Assembly: GCA_031291075.1 (NCBI GenBank)
Contig: JARLJS010000190.1
Span: 1-53,761 of the forward strand
Direction: 5' to 3'
Source: Nevskia sp.
Lineage (GTDB): Bacteria > Pseudomonadota > Gammaproteobacteria > Nevskiales > Nevskiaceae
Length of the DNA: 53,761 nucleotides
Shown: positions 8,129-15,145 of the stretch, one piece after another
Layout: each line of letters starts with the position of its first letter
Numbering within the stretch: the first letter of the stretch is position 1
Notes under the pieces: generated by a model
Seen by the model: only the letters and a program-made list of their open reading frames with translations
What the model was told of the DNA's origin: nothing
Database searches by the model: none
Made by a program: the position numbers and the translations under genes

Positions 8129-8896
8129 ATGAAACGCACGTTCTCCACCCTCCTGGGGCTCTGCCTCGCCGTCTGTGCGGGCGCCCCGTCGGCCGCCGAC
8201 GATGCCGAGGCGATCAAGGCCAAGGTGGCCAAGGCCCTTGGCGTCGACCCTTCGGACATCCACTCCGCGCAGGCCTCCGGCCTGTTCGAGGTGAAGCACG
8301 GCCACGACTTCGCCTACGTCACCGCCGACGGCAAGTACCTGCTGCAGGGCGACCTGGTCAGCATCGATACCGGCGAGCAGATCACCGAGCAGCACCGCCG
8401 CGCCGACCGCCTGCTGGCGCTGAAGGACCTGGGCGACGCCAACATGATCGCGTTCGGCCCGCGGCCGCCGATGGCGCCCAAGTACGTGGTGACCGTGTTC
8501 ACCGACATCGACTGCCCTTACTGCCGCAAGATGCACAGCCAGATCGCGGAGTACAACGACAAGGGCATCGAGCTGCGCTATGCCTTCTTCCCGCGCACCG
8601 GGCTCAATACGCCGTCGTACCACAAGGCGGTATCGGTGTGGTGCGCGGCCGACCGCCAGAGCGCCTTCACCAAGGCCAAGCACGGCGACAGCGTGCCGCA
8701 GAAGCAGTGCGACAACCCCGTGGCGCGCGAGTACCAGCTCGGTCTCGACCTCGGCATCCGCGGCACGCCGATGCTGGTGCTGCCCGACGGCGAGATCTAC
8801 CCGGGCTATGTCGAGCCCGACGAGCTTGCCGCCATCCTGGCCAAGCAGGACGCCCAGACCAAGGACGCCTCGATCCCGCTGAAGCCGCCGACCTGA
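8129..8896 (+). CDS. dsbC: Thiol:disulfide interchange protein DsbC
   Basis: A 255-residue periplasmic disulfide isomerase. A signal peptide covers about residues 1-23 with cleavage near SAADDA. The N-terminal dimerisation domain (SGLFEVKHGHDFAYVTADGKYLLQGDL) is typical of DsbC/DsbG. The thioredoxin-fold domain has the active-site CPYC at residues 129-132 and the cis-Pro loop GTPM. A second Cys pair (in VWCAAD and KQCDNP) matches the structural disulfide of DsbC. It should shuffle wrong disulfides in secreted proteins and be kept reduced by DsbD, which is not in the window. It is convergent with ilvG. Confidence 0.93.
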   Translation: MKRTFSTLLGLCLAVCAGAPSAADDAEAIKAKVAKALGVDPSDIHSAQASGLFEVKHGHDFAYVTADGKYLLQGDLVSIDTGEQITEQHRRADRLLALKDLGDANMIAFGPRPPMAPKYVVTVFTDIDCPYCRKMHSQIAEYNDKGIELRYAFFPRTGLNTPSYHKAVSVWCAADRQSAFTKAKHGDSVPQKQCDNPVAREYQLGLDLGIRGTPMLVLPDGEIYPGYVEPDELAAILAKQDAQTKDASIPLKPPT

Positions 8897-8931
8897 TTTC
8901 CCGCTGACCCGATCCCCGCCAGGACGGGCGC

Positions 8932-10590
8932 TCACTCAATCGTCTCGGTATTCGCCGCGCCCGGCGCCACCATCGGCAGCACCATCGCCTCGGCGGCGAT
9001 GGGGGCGCGGATCAGCACCGGCCCCGGTCGCGCGAACGCCTCGGCCAGCAGCGCTGCCGGATCGGCCGTCGCGCCCAGGTCGCAGGCCGGCACGCCGAAG
9101 GCCTCGGCCACCGCGCACAACGGCGCCGGCCGGGCGTACAGCGAAGCGATGTGGCGGCTCTGGTAGAACAGCTCCTGCTGCTGCCGCACCAGGCCCAGCG
9201 CCGCGTTGTCCAGCACCACCAGCTTCACGTTCAACTCCAGCTCTGCCAGGGTGGCCAGCTCCTGCACGTTCATCAGCAGGCTGCCGTCGCCGCTGAAGCA
9301 CACCGCGCCGGCCTCCGGCAGCGCCAGCGCGGCGCCGATGGCGGCCGGCAGGCCGAAGCCCATGGTGCCGAGGCCGCCCGAGTTGAGCCAGCGCTCGGGC
9401 CGTTCGAACGGATAGCTCTGCGCCACCCACATCTGGTGTTGGCCCACGTCCGCCGTGATGGCGGTGTCGGGGCGCACCAGCCGCGACACCGCACGGATCA
9501 GGCCGTACGGCTGGCCCACGTCGTCGAGCCCGGGCATGCGCAGCGGCAGCTCGATGCGCAGCTGCTGCACGCGTGCCAGCCAGTCCAGCCGCAGCGCCGG
9601 CTTCACCGTCGCCGCCAGCGCCCGCAGCGCCGCGCCGGCGTCGGCCTCGATCGCGAGCTGCGGCGCGCGCAGCTTGCCCAGCTCGCGGCGGTCGGCGTCG
9701 ATGTGGATCACCTGCGCGCGCGGGCAGAAGCGGTCGGCGCGCCCGGTGGCACGGTCGTCGAAGCGCGCCCCCACCGCGATCAGCAGGTCGCATTCCTCCA
9801 GCGCCTGGTTGGTGCAGCGCGCGCCGTGCATGCCCAGCATGCCCAGCGCCAGCGGATGCTGCGGCGGCAGCGTGCCCAGCGCCATCAGGGTGGTGACGGT
9901 GGGCAGCGCGGCGCGCTCCGCCAGCGCCAGCGCGGCGGCCTGCGCGCGCGCCAGGGTCACGCCGCCGCCCAGGTACAGCACCGGCCGTTGCGCCGCTTCG
10001 ATCATCCGCACCGCCTGCGCGATCGCCGCCGGCTCGGGCGGTGCGGGGGCATCGCGCGGCACCGGGTCCGGCACGCGCGAGGCCGCGATCCGCTCGGCCT
10101 GCACGTCCTTCGGGATGTCCAGCAGCACCGGGCCGGGGCGGCCGCTCTCGGCGATGCGGAAGGCTTCCGGCAGCAGGTCGGCCAGGTCGGCCGCGCTGCG
10201 TACCTCGAAGCAGGCCTTGGTGACGGAGTCGACGATGCGCGTGGTGCGTACCTCCTGGAAGGCGTCGGTGCCGATCAGCGCCCGCGGCACCTGCCCGGCC
10301 AGGCACACCAGCGGCACCGAGTCGGCCTTGGCGTCGGCGATCGCCGTCACCAGGTTGGTCAGGCCCGGCCCGGAGGTCGCCAGGCACACGCCGGCGCGGC
10401 CCTGCACGCGTGCCAGGCCCTGGGCGATGAAGCCCGCGCCCTGCTCGTGCCGCGCCAGCACGTGGCGCAGGCCGGAGTCCGCCAGGGCGTGGTAGATCGG
10501 CAGCACGGTGCCGCCGGGAATGCCGGCGAGCGTGCCGACGCCCTGCCGTTCCAGGAAGCGGATGATCAGTTCTGCACCGGTGATGTCCAT
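8932..10590 (-). CDS. ilvG: Acetolactate synthase large subunit (IlvG/IlvB type)
   Basis: A 552-residue thiamine-diphosphate enzyme that condenses two pyruvates to acetolactate (valine/leucine branch) or pyruvate with 2-ketobutyrate (isoleucine branch). The N-terminal domain has the catalytic Glu49 (ARHEQGAGF) and TSGPGLTNLVT; the C-terminal domain has the ThDP/Mg motif GDGSLLMNVQELATLAEL followed by the LDNAALGLVRQQQELF block, very like enterobacterial IlvG. The ATG at 10590 is chosen; the open frame extends upstream through the attenuator, which cannot be coding. No small regulatory subunit gene (ilvM/ilvN/ilvH) is adjacent: the downstream neighbour is convergent dsbC. Expression is probably controlled by the leader peptide and attenuator at 10648-10762. 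Confidence 0.9.
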   Translation of the reverse strand: MDITGAELIIRFLERQGVGTLAGIPGGTVLPIYHALADSGLRHVLARHEQGAGFIAQGLARVQGRAGVCLATSGPGLTNLVTAIADAKADSVPLVCLAGQVPRALIGTDAFQEVRTTRIVDSVTKACFEVRSAADLADLLPEAFRIAESGRPGPVLLDIPKDVQAERIAASRVPDPVPRDAPAPPEPAAIAQAVRMIEAAQRPVLYLGGGVTLARAQAAALALAERAALPTVTTLMALGTLPPQHPLALGMLGMHGARCTNQALEECDLLIAVGARFDDRATGRADRFCPRAQVIHIDADRRELGKLRAPQLAIEADAGAALRALAATVKPALRLDWLARVQQLRIELPLRMPGLDDVGQPYGLIRAVSRLVRPDTAITADVGQHQMWVAQSYPFERPERWLNSGGLGTMGFGLPAAIGAALALPEAGAVCFSGDGSLLMNVQELATLAELELNVKLVVLDNAALGLVRQQQELFYQSRHIASLYARPAPLCAVAEAFGVPACDLGATADPAALLAEAFARPGPVLIRAPIAAEAMVLPMVAPGAANTETIE

Positions 10591-10647
10591 GTCGAGTCCT
10601 TGGGTGGTGGACCCGCTGCGTGGAAACCGGCGTGGGAAAACAAGAAA

Positions 10648-10705
10648 CCCCCGCCGGCTTCGCGCCGGCGGGGGTTTTCGATGAGTGCAGCGTCCCCTAC
10701 GGCGC
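10648..10705 (-). terminator. ilvG transcription attenuator (terminator with competing antiterminator)
   Basis: On the minus strand an 11-bp perfect G+C stem (10664-10674 with 10648-10658, 5-base loop) is followed by TTTCTTGTTTT, a Rho-independent terminator between the leader peptide and ilvG. The end of the leader ORF, GCGCCGTAGGGG (10705 down to 10694), can instead pair with CCCC and CGGCGC of the terminator 5' arm (10662-10674), giving an antiterminator. A ribosome stalled on the Leu/Val codons would leave this segment free; one reaching the stop codon would cover it. This is classical branched-chain amino acid attenuation, inferred from pairing alone. Confidence 0.78.
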
Positions 10706-10762
10706 GTCGCTGACGGCGACGAGCACAACGACAACCAGGACGAGCTGCTGAATCGGGTTCAT
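10697..10762 (-). CDS. ilvG leader peptide (21 aa, Leu/Val-rich)
   Basis: The ORF encodes MNPIQQLVLVVVVLVAVSDAP: three Leu and seven Val codons between residues 7 and 17. It sits about 27 bases downstream of a good promoter and directly ahead of a terminator before ilvG, the arrangement of the ilvGMEDA and ilvBN leaders. Its role is to sense charged Leu- and Val-tRNA through ribosome stalling, not to make a functional product. The Shine-Dalgarno sequence is weak. A single Ile codon at residue 4 suggests Ile is not the main signal. Confidence 0.85.
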   Translation of the reverse strand: MNPIQQLVLVVVVLVAVSDAP

Positions 10763-10789
10763 AAGGGTGAAGGCAAGAGATGCCGGCGC

Positions 10790-10818
10790 AGTGTAGTGCG
10801 GCGACGGCGGCCGGGCAA
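10790..10818 (-). promoter_or_regulatory. Sigma-70-type promoter of the ilvG leader
   Basis: On the minus strand TTGCCC (10813-10818) and TACACT (10790-10795) are separated by exactly 17 bases, a good -35/-10 pair. The start of transcription would fall near 10783, about 20 bases before the leader-peptide ATG at 10762. Confidence 0.65.
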
Positions 10819-10856
10819 GTGTGATGTTCCACAAATGCGTCGGCACAAAATCAGTA

Positions 10857-10976
10857 TCCCTCTCCCTTTGGGAGAGGGGCAGGGGTGAGGGCGGCACGGC
10901 CGGAAGGATTCGACTGCGGCTGATGCGGAGCGCCCTCACCCGCGCCTCACGGCGCGGCCTCTCCCAGGGGGGAGGC
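10857..10976. repeat. Intergenic palindromic repeat, CCCTCTCCC family, copy 1
   Basis: The stretch contains a 9-bp hairpin CCCTCTCCC-ttt-GGGAGAGGG, a wider inverted repeat GGGTGAGGGCG/CGCCCTCACCC, a GCGCC-tcac-GGCGC hairpin and a closing CTCTCCC/GGGGGAG region. A related element is at 26029-26144. It lies between the diguanylate cyclase stop and the ilvG promoter and could act as a terminator for the cyclase gene. Confidence 0.65.
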
Positions 10977-11014
10977 GAGATACCTGCGTTCGCTGCTTAT
11001 TTTGGAAGCAGGTT

Positions 11015-12160
11015 CTATGCGCTGGCGGGGGCCGCCTCCGCGCTGTACGTCTCCACCCGGTTGCGGCCCAGGCGCTTGGCCTGGTACAGCGCCTGGTCGG
11101 CGCTGTTGATCAGGCGGAAGCCGTGCTCCGGCGTGGCCGGCACCACGCTGGCCAGGCCGATGCTGCAGGTCAGCGAGACCGGCTGGCCGCCGTGCTGCAG
11201 CTGCAACCCGGCCACCCTGGCGCGCAGGCGCTCGGCCACCGCGGCGGCGCCGCGGCCGTCGGTGTTGCCCAGCACCGCGATGAACTCCTCGCCGCCGTAG
11301 CGCGCCAGCACGTCGCCGGTGCGCTGGATCTCGGCCTGGGCGGCGCGCGCCGCCGCTTTCAGGCACTGGTCGCCGAAGGCGTGGCCGTAGCTGTCGTTGA
11401 CGCGTTTGAAGTGGTCGAGGTCGACCAGCAGGATCGCCACCGGCTGGCGCTGGCGGCAGGCGCGCCGCCATTCGGCGTCGAAGTGGGCGTCGAAGTACAG
11501 GCGGTTGCGCAGGCCGGTGAGGGCGTCGGTGATGCTCAGCTCCTCCAGTTGCCGGGCGCGCTGCTCCAGCAGCAGGCGGTTGGTGAGCGCGTTCCAGTAG
11601 TCGGTGTTCACCACCTTCGATGCGGTGCCGACGTAGATCACATAGATGCAGCTCAGTGCCGCGATCAGCGCGTTCGCCGCACTGAAGTCCAGCAGCACCG
11701 CCACCAGCGGCGTGATCAGCAGGGCGCCTGGGAACAGGTAGCGCAGCACCGGGCTCACCGCCATGGTGCCGGCGGCGGCGCCGGCGATGCCGCAGGCGAC
11801 TATCACCATCGGCATCCTGATTCCCGCCAGGCTCGCCAAGTGGATGCTCATGGCGGTCAGCACGCCCCAGTGCAGCGCGCTGAGCAGGATGATGCCGATC
11901 AGGCCGGCGCGCGCCAGCGGGAACAGGTTCTCCGCCAGCGCCGGCAGCCCGCGCAGCAGGGCCGTGCGCAGCAGCGCCACCAGCAGGAACAGCAGGGCGT
12001 TGACCAGCACCAGCAGGCGATGCGCGTGCTGCAGCCCGCAGGCGAAGCTGATGGTGAGCCAGATGACGAAGTAGACGAACGTGCCGCTCGCGACCCGCTT
12101 GCCCAGGTCGAGCAGGGCCACCTTCTGCAGATCGCCGACGTCTTCCGTTTCGTCAGTCAT
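11015..12160 (-). CDS. Membrane-anchored diguanylate cyclase (GGDEF)
   Basis: A 381-residue inner-membrane protein that should make cyclic di-GMP from two GTP. The N-terminal half (about residues 20-185) has several hydrophobic segments forming a membrane sensor region of unknown ligand. A short linker (LLLEQRARQLEELSITDALT) leads to the GGDEF domain with active-site GGEEF at residues 289-293 and an inhibitory I-site RTGD exactly five residues before it, so product inhibition is expected. There is no EAL domain. Cyclic di-GMP often controls pilus and surface behaviour, but no direct link to the pil genes is shown here. Confidence 0.9.
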   Translation of the reverse strand: MTDETEDVGDLQKVALLDLGKRVASGTFVYFVIWLTISFACGLQHAHRLLVLVNALLFLLVALLRTALLRGLPALAENLFPLARAGLIGIILLSALHWGVLTAMSIHLASLAGIRMPMVIVACGIAGAAAGTMAVSPVLRYLFPGALLITPLVAVLLDFSAANALIAALSCIYVIYVGTASKVVNTDYWNALTNRLLLEQRARQLEELSITDALTGLRNRLYFDAHFDAEWRRACRQRQPVAILLVDLDHFKRVNDSYGHAFGDQCLKAAARAAQAEIQRTGDVLARYGGEEFIAVLGNTDGRGAAAVAERLRARVAGLQLQHGGQPVSLTCSIGLASVVPATPEHGFRLINSADQALYQAKRLGRNRVETYSAEAAPASA

Positions 12161-12361
12161 GATCGAGCACTACTCTTTTGCACGCCTCCACGCCGGCCGC
12201 CACCCTGGCGGCCAGACGGGCGTCCGTGTGCGTGCCGGACCGGACGGCCCATGTACTGGATAGCGGCTTGTAGGCGGGAACGCCGGCAAGTCCTCGATGA
12301 ACGGGGCCGTTGTGCGGACCTGTGGCGACGGCATGCCGTCCGCCGCCGACGGACGGCGGGT

Positions 12362-12508
12362 CTACCCCGCGGGTCTTGCCAGCCAGTCCTGCAGGGCCTG
12401 CAGCACCTGCTGCTGCAGCACCTGCTGCTGCAGCACCGGCTCGCAGGCCTCGGCATAACGGATCTGCGCGCCGTCGACGCGCAGCGACAACAGTGGCACG
12501 GGCAACAT
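12362..12508 (-). CDS. Small hypothetical protein (48 aa), possibly a gene remnant
   Basis: The frame from the ATG at 12508 encodes 48 residues starting MLPVPLLSLRVDGAQIRYAE and ending in a Gln/Val/Leu repeat from a 15-base tandem repeat (VLQQQ twice). Codon third positions are strongly G/C as in real genes here, and GGAAG lies upstream, but there is no recognised domain. It lies between the esterase stop and the cyclase start, after a CCCCGGCGCCGGGG palindrome that may terminate the esterase transcript. The remaining gap 12161-12361 holds an 8-bp hairpin around 12330-12356 and nothing else recognisable. It could be a decayed gene end. Confidence 0.3.
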   Translation of the reverse strand: MLPVPLLSLRVDGAQIRYAEACEPVLQQQVLQQQVLQALQDWLARPAG

Positions 12509-12580
12509 GCACCCGCTTCCGGACGGGATCCCGGCGATGCTGGTGCAGCCCCGGCGCCGGGGCAATTACCCGGCGGGTCA

Positions 12581-14239
12581 TCACTGCATGGTGATCTGCG
12601 CCGCCTGCGGCGTGGCGTCGAAGTGCAGGCGGCGGGCGGCGCTGCCATACGGAGCCCAGGCGGTGCCGAGCGCCGGTGTATTGGGATCGCCACTGCGCAT
12701 GAAGGCGGCGATGCTTTGCATCATCGCCGTGGACAGCGCGGCGCGGCCGGAGGCGTTGGCGCCGCCGAATCCTTCCGAGAACAGGTTGCCGTGGAAATTG
12801 CCGAAGATGAACGGCACGTCCATCAAGTGGCAGGCGCCGTAGACCACGTTCCATGGCTGCGGCTGCCGCGCCCAGTCGAAGGAATAGGCATAGGTCTTCG
12901 GCTGGTGTGCCGCCACCGTGTGCAGCGAGGAGGCGAACACGGCGTGGGCGCCGGCGGTGTAGACCCCGGTATAGGCGTCGTACAGCGCCGGGCTGACGCC
13001 GGGCAGGAACACCGGCTTCACCAGGTCGCCCAGGTGCAGGGTCGAGGGCGTGTCCGGGTCGGACTGCAGCATCAGGCGGAAGCGCTGCGCGTCGCTGACC
13101 TTGAAGGCGTTCTCCGCCAGCAGCTTGCCCTCCTCCGCGGTTTCGCCGTCGAGGAAGGGCAGGCTGGCCAGCGCCGCCTCGGGCTGGGCGGCGACCACGG
13201 TGCCGTCATTGAACACCAGCGGCGGCGCGCCGGCCGCGGTGGCGGCCACCAGCAGCTCGGTGTCCGCCTTCGAGCGCAGGTAGCTGCTGATCCAGGCCGG
13301 GGTCTGGGCGGCCAGGTAATGCTGCGCGCCATTGCTGTCGGCGGCGTAGCCGTCCCGGATCGCCAGCTGCTGCAGCAGCTGCTGGGCGTAGGCGCTGCCG
13401 TTGTCCTGGGTGCTGGTGAGCAGCATGCCGCTGAGCGAGATCGCCCGGTGGAACAGGCCGGCGGCGCGCGGCGACGCCATCAGGCTGAACAGGTTGATGG
13501 CGCCGGCCGAATGCCCCATCAGCGTGACCTTGCCGGGATCGCCGCCGAAGGCGGCGATGTTGTCGTGCACGAACTGCAGCGCCTTGATCAGGTCGAGCGT
13601 GCCGTAATTGCCCGAGTCCGCCACCGGGTCGCCCGTGTGCAGCGCGCTGTGCACCAGCCAGCCGAACACGCCCAGGCGGTAGTTCATGCTCACCACCACC
13701 GCGTTGGCCTGGCTGGCGAAGGCGGCGCCGTCGTACATCGGGTCGCCGGAGTAGCCGTAGATGTTGCTGCCGCCGTGGATGAACACCAGTACCGGCAGCC
13801 CGGCGACGTCGCCGGCCGGGCGCCAGATGTTGAGATACAGGCAGTCCTCGCGGCCCACCGGCGCGCCGAACCAGTCGGCGTTGCCGCTGCCCCAGGGCTG
13901 GCCCTGCGCCGGCGGTCCGTAGAGGCTGCCGATCTGGCTGCAGGGGCTGCCCGGCGCCAGCGCGAAGCGCGGTTCCGGCCAGGGATCGGGGTCCGCCGGC
14001 GGGCTCCAGCGCAGGCTTCCCAGCGGCGGCTTGGCGTAGGGGATGCCCAGCCAGGCGTAGGCCGCGCCGTCCGCCACCGCGGTGCCCAGCACCGCGCCGT
14101 ACCGCGTGTTGCGTACCAGTGAGGCTTGCGGTTGCGGCGCATCGGTGGCCGCGGCGCCCTTGTCGCCGGCGGAGCAGCCGGCGGCGAGGACCAGCGCGCC
14201 CAGTATCGCGGCCTTGCAGATCCCGTGCAGGCGCGGCAT
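12581..14239 (-). CDS. Type-B carboxylesterase lipoprotein
   Basis: A 552-residue carboxylesterase/lipase (COesterase family). The N-terminus is a lipoprotein signal with lipobox LAAGC (Cys22), so it is probably membrane-anchored in the periplasm or outer membrane. Typical blocks are YAWLGIPYAKPPLGSLRW, EDCLYLNIWRP, VFIHGGSNIYG and the nucleophile elbow GHSAG with Ser244; the catalytic His is probably in YGACHLMDVPFIFGNF. It should hydrolyse carboxylic esters of unknown identity. The start lies nine bases after the kdpE stop on the same strand, so it may be read through from the kdp operon, although no functional link to potassium is evident. Confidence 0.88.
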   Translation of the reverse strand: MPRLHGICKAAILGALVLAAGCSAGDKGAAATDAPQPQASLVRNTRYGAVLGTAVADGAAYAWLGIPYAKPPLGSLRWSPPADPDPWPEPRFALAPGSPCSQIGSLYGPPAQGQPWGSGNADWFGAPVGREDCLYLNIWRPAGDVAGLPVLVFIHGGSNIYGYSGDPMYDGAAFASQANAVVVSMNYRLGVFGWLVHSALHTGDPVADSGNYGTLDLIKALQFVHDNIAAFGGDPGKVTLMGHSAGAINLFSLMASPRAAGLFHRAISLSGMLLTSTQDNGSAYAQQLLQQLAIRDGYAADSNGAQHYLAAQTPAWISSYLRSKADTELLVAATAAGAPPLVFNDGTVVAAQPEAALASLPFLDGETAEEGKLLAENAFKVSDAQRFRLMLQSDPDTPSTLHLGDLVKPVFLPGVSPALYDAYTGVYTAGAHAVFASSLHTVAAHQPKTYAYSFDWARQPQPWNVVYGACHLMDVPFIFGNFHGNLFSEGFGGANASGRAALSTAMMQSIAAFMRSGDPNTPALGTAWAPYGSAARRLHFDATPQAAQITMQ

Positions 14240-14247
14240 CGGCGTGC

Positions 14248-14940
14248 TCAGCTCACCCGCAGCCGGTAGCCCACGCCCGGCTCGGTCAGGATCAGCGTCG
14301 GCCGCGCGGGATCGGGTTCCAGCTTGCCGCGCAACTGGCGGATATAGACGCGCAGATAGGCGACGTCGTCGTCGCTGTCCGAGCCCCACACCTCGCGCAG
14401 CAGGTGGCGGTGGGTCAGCACCTTGCCGGCGTGGATCACCAGCTGCTGCAGGATGTCGTACTCCTTGGGCGACAGCTTCACCTCGGCGCCGTCGCGGGCG
14501 ATGCGCCGGTGCACCAGGTCCACGGTCAGGCCGTCGCTCTGGAACACCGGCCTGCCGCCCTGCGCCTGCACCCGGTGGCGCAGCGCCGCACGGATGCGCG
14601 CCACCAGCTCTTCCACCCCGAACGGCTTGGTCACGTAGTCGTCGGCGCCGGCGTCGAGCGCCCGCACCTTGCCGCCCTCGTCGTCGCGGCTGGACAGCAC
14701 GATGATCGGCACCTGCGACTGCGGGCGCAGCTTGTGGATCACCTCGAAGCCGTCGCCGTCGGGCAGGCCCAGGTCGAGGATCACCAGGTCGACCTTCTCG
14801 CGCCCCAGCACGTCGAGCGCCTCGGCCACGCCGGCGGCCTCCAGCACGGTGAAGTCCTGCACGCCAAGCGTGCTGCGCAGCAGGCGGCGGATCGCCGGCT
14901 CGTCGTCCACCACCAGGATGCGCGCGCCGGCGGGGCTCAC
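14248..14940 (-). CDS. kdpE: Response regulator KdpE
   Basis: A 230-residue OmpR-family regulator (E. coli KdpE is 225) that activates the kdp transport operon under potassium limitation or osmotic stress. The receiver domain has the acidic pocket VVDDE, phospho-acceptor Asp56 (VILDLGLPDGDG) and Lys105 (YVTKPF); the C-terminal winged helix has LSPKEYDILQQLV and VLTHRHLLREVWG. The GTG at 14940 is chosen because GGAAGG lies seven bases upstream; the open frame extends to 15150 only through a repeat element. It is separated from kdpD by that element, where overlap would be normal. Confidence 0.93.
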   Translation of the reverse strand: MSPAGARILVVDDEPAIRRLLRSTLGVQDFTVLEAAGVAEALDVLGREKVDLVILDLGLPDGDGFEVIHKLRPQSQVPIIVLSSRDDEGGKVRALDAGADDYVTKPFGVEELVARIRAALRHRVQAQGGRPVFQSDGLTVDLVHRRIARDGAEVKLSPKEYDILQQLVIHAGKVLTHRHLLREVWGSDSDDDVAYLRVYIRQLRGKLEPDPARPTLILTEPGVGYRLRVS

Positions 14941-14951
14941 TGGTGTACCTT

Positions 14952-15145
14952 CCGTGTCGGCGCGCTCACTGGTGTGCTTTTGACGGTAAGTCCAGTCATG
15001 GTCGGCCGTGAGACCATGCGCGCCCCGCTGTAGGCTCGGCATCCTGCCTCGCCAACAGCCCGGCCTCGGGCTCCTGCCCTCAGCGCGGGCCGCTCGCGCG
15101 GCCCGCCCCACAGCCCTTCGGGCTGACACCGTGTCGGCGCGCTCA
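14952..15145. repeat. Repeat element inserted between kdpD and kdpE, flanked by 17-bp direct repeats
   Basis: The 17-base sequence CCGTGTCGGCGCGCTCA occurs at 14952-14968 and 15129-15145, a period of 177 bases. The right copy contains the kdpD stop and an overlapping ATG; the left copy lies just before the kdpE ribosome site. Between them are compact hairpins, notably GCGGGCCGC-tcgc-GCGGCCCGC and CAGCCC-ttc-GGGCTG. The picture fits an insertion into an originally tight kdpD-kdpE junction. All three frames remain largely open, so false protein extensions can be predicted here. Confidence 0.6.

Noticed and set aside
12400-12465. Tandem CAGCACCTGCTGCTG units as a possible iteron or phase-variable repeat
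   Set aside because: Only two full units are present and they translate in frame as VLQQQ; too few for an origin or phase-variation tract.
11123-14122. A 999-codon open frame on the plus strand
   Set aside because: It is antisense to the diguanylate cyclase and the esterase, both with clear motifs; it has only low-complexity Ala/Gly/Gln/His/Arg sequence. It results from high G+C, like similar long frames opposite kdpB, kdpA, kdpD and ilvG.
14937-15145. Short ORF starting at the kdpD stop (MSAPTR...) that could look like a gene between kdpD and kdpE
   Set aside because: It is encoded by the repeat element; its start and end repeat the same residues because of the 17-bp direct repeat.
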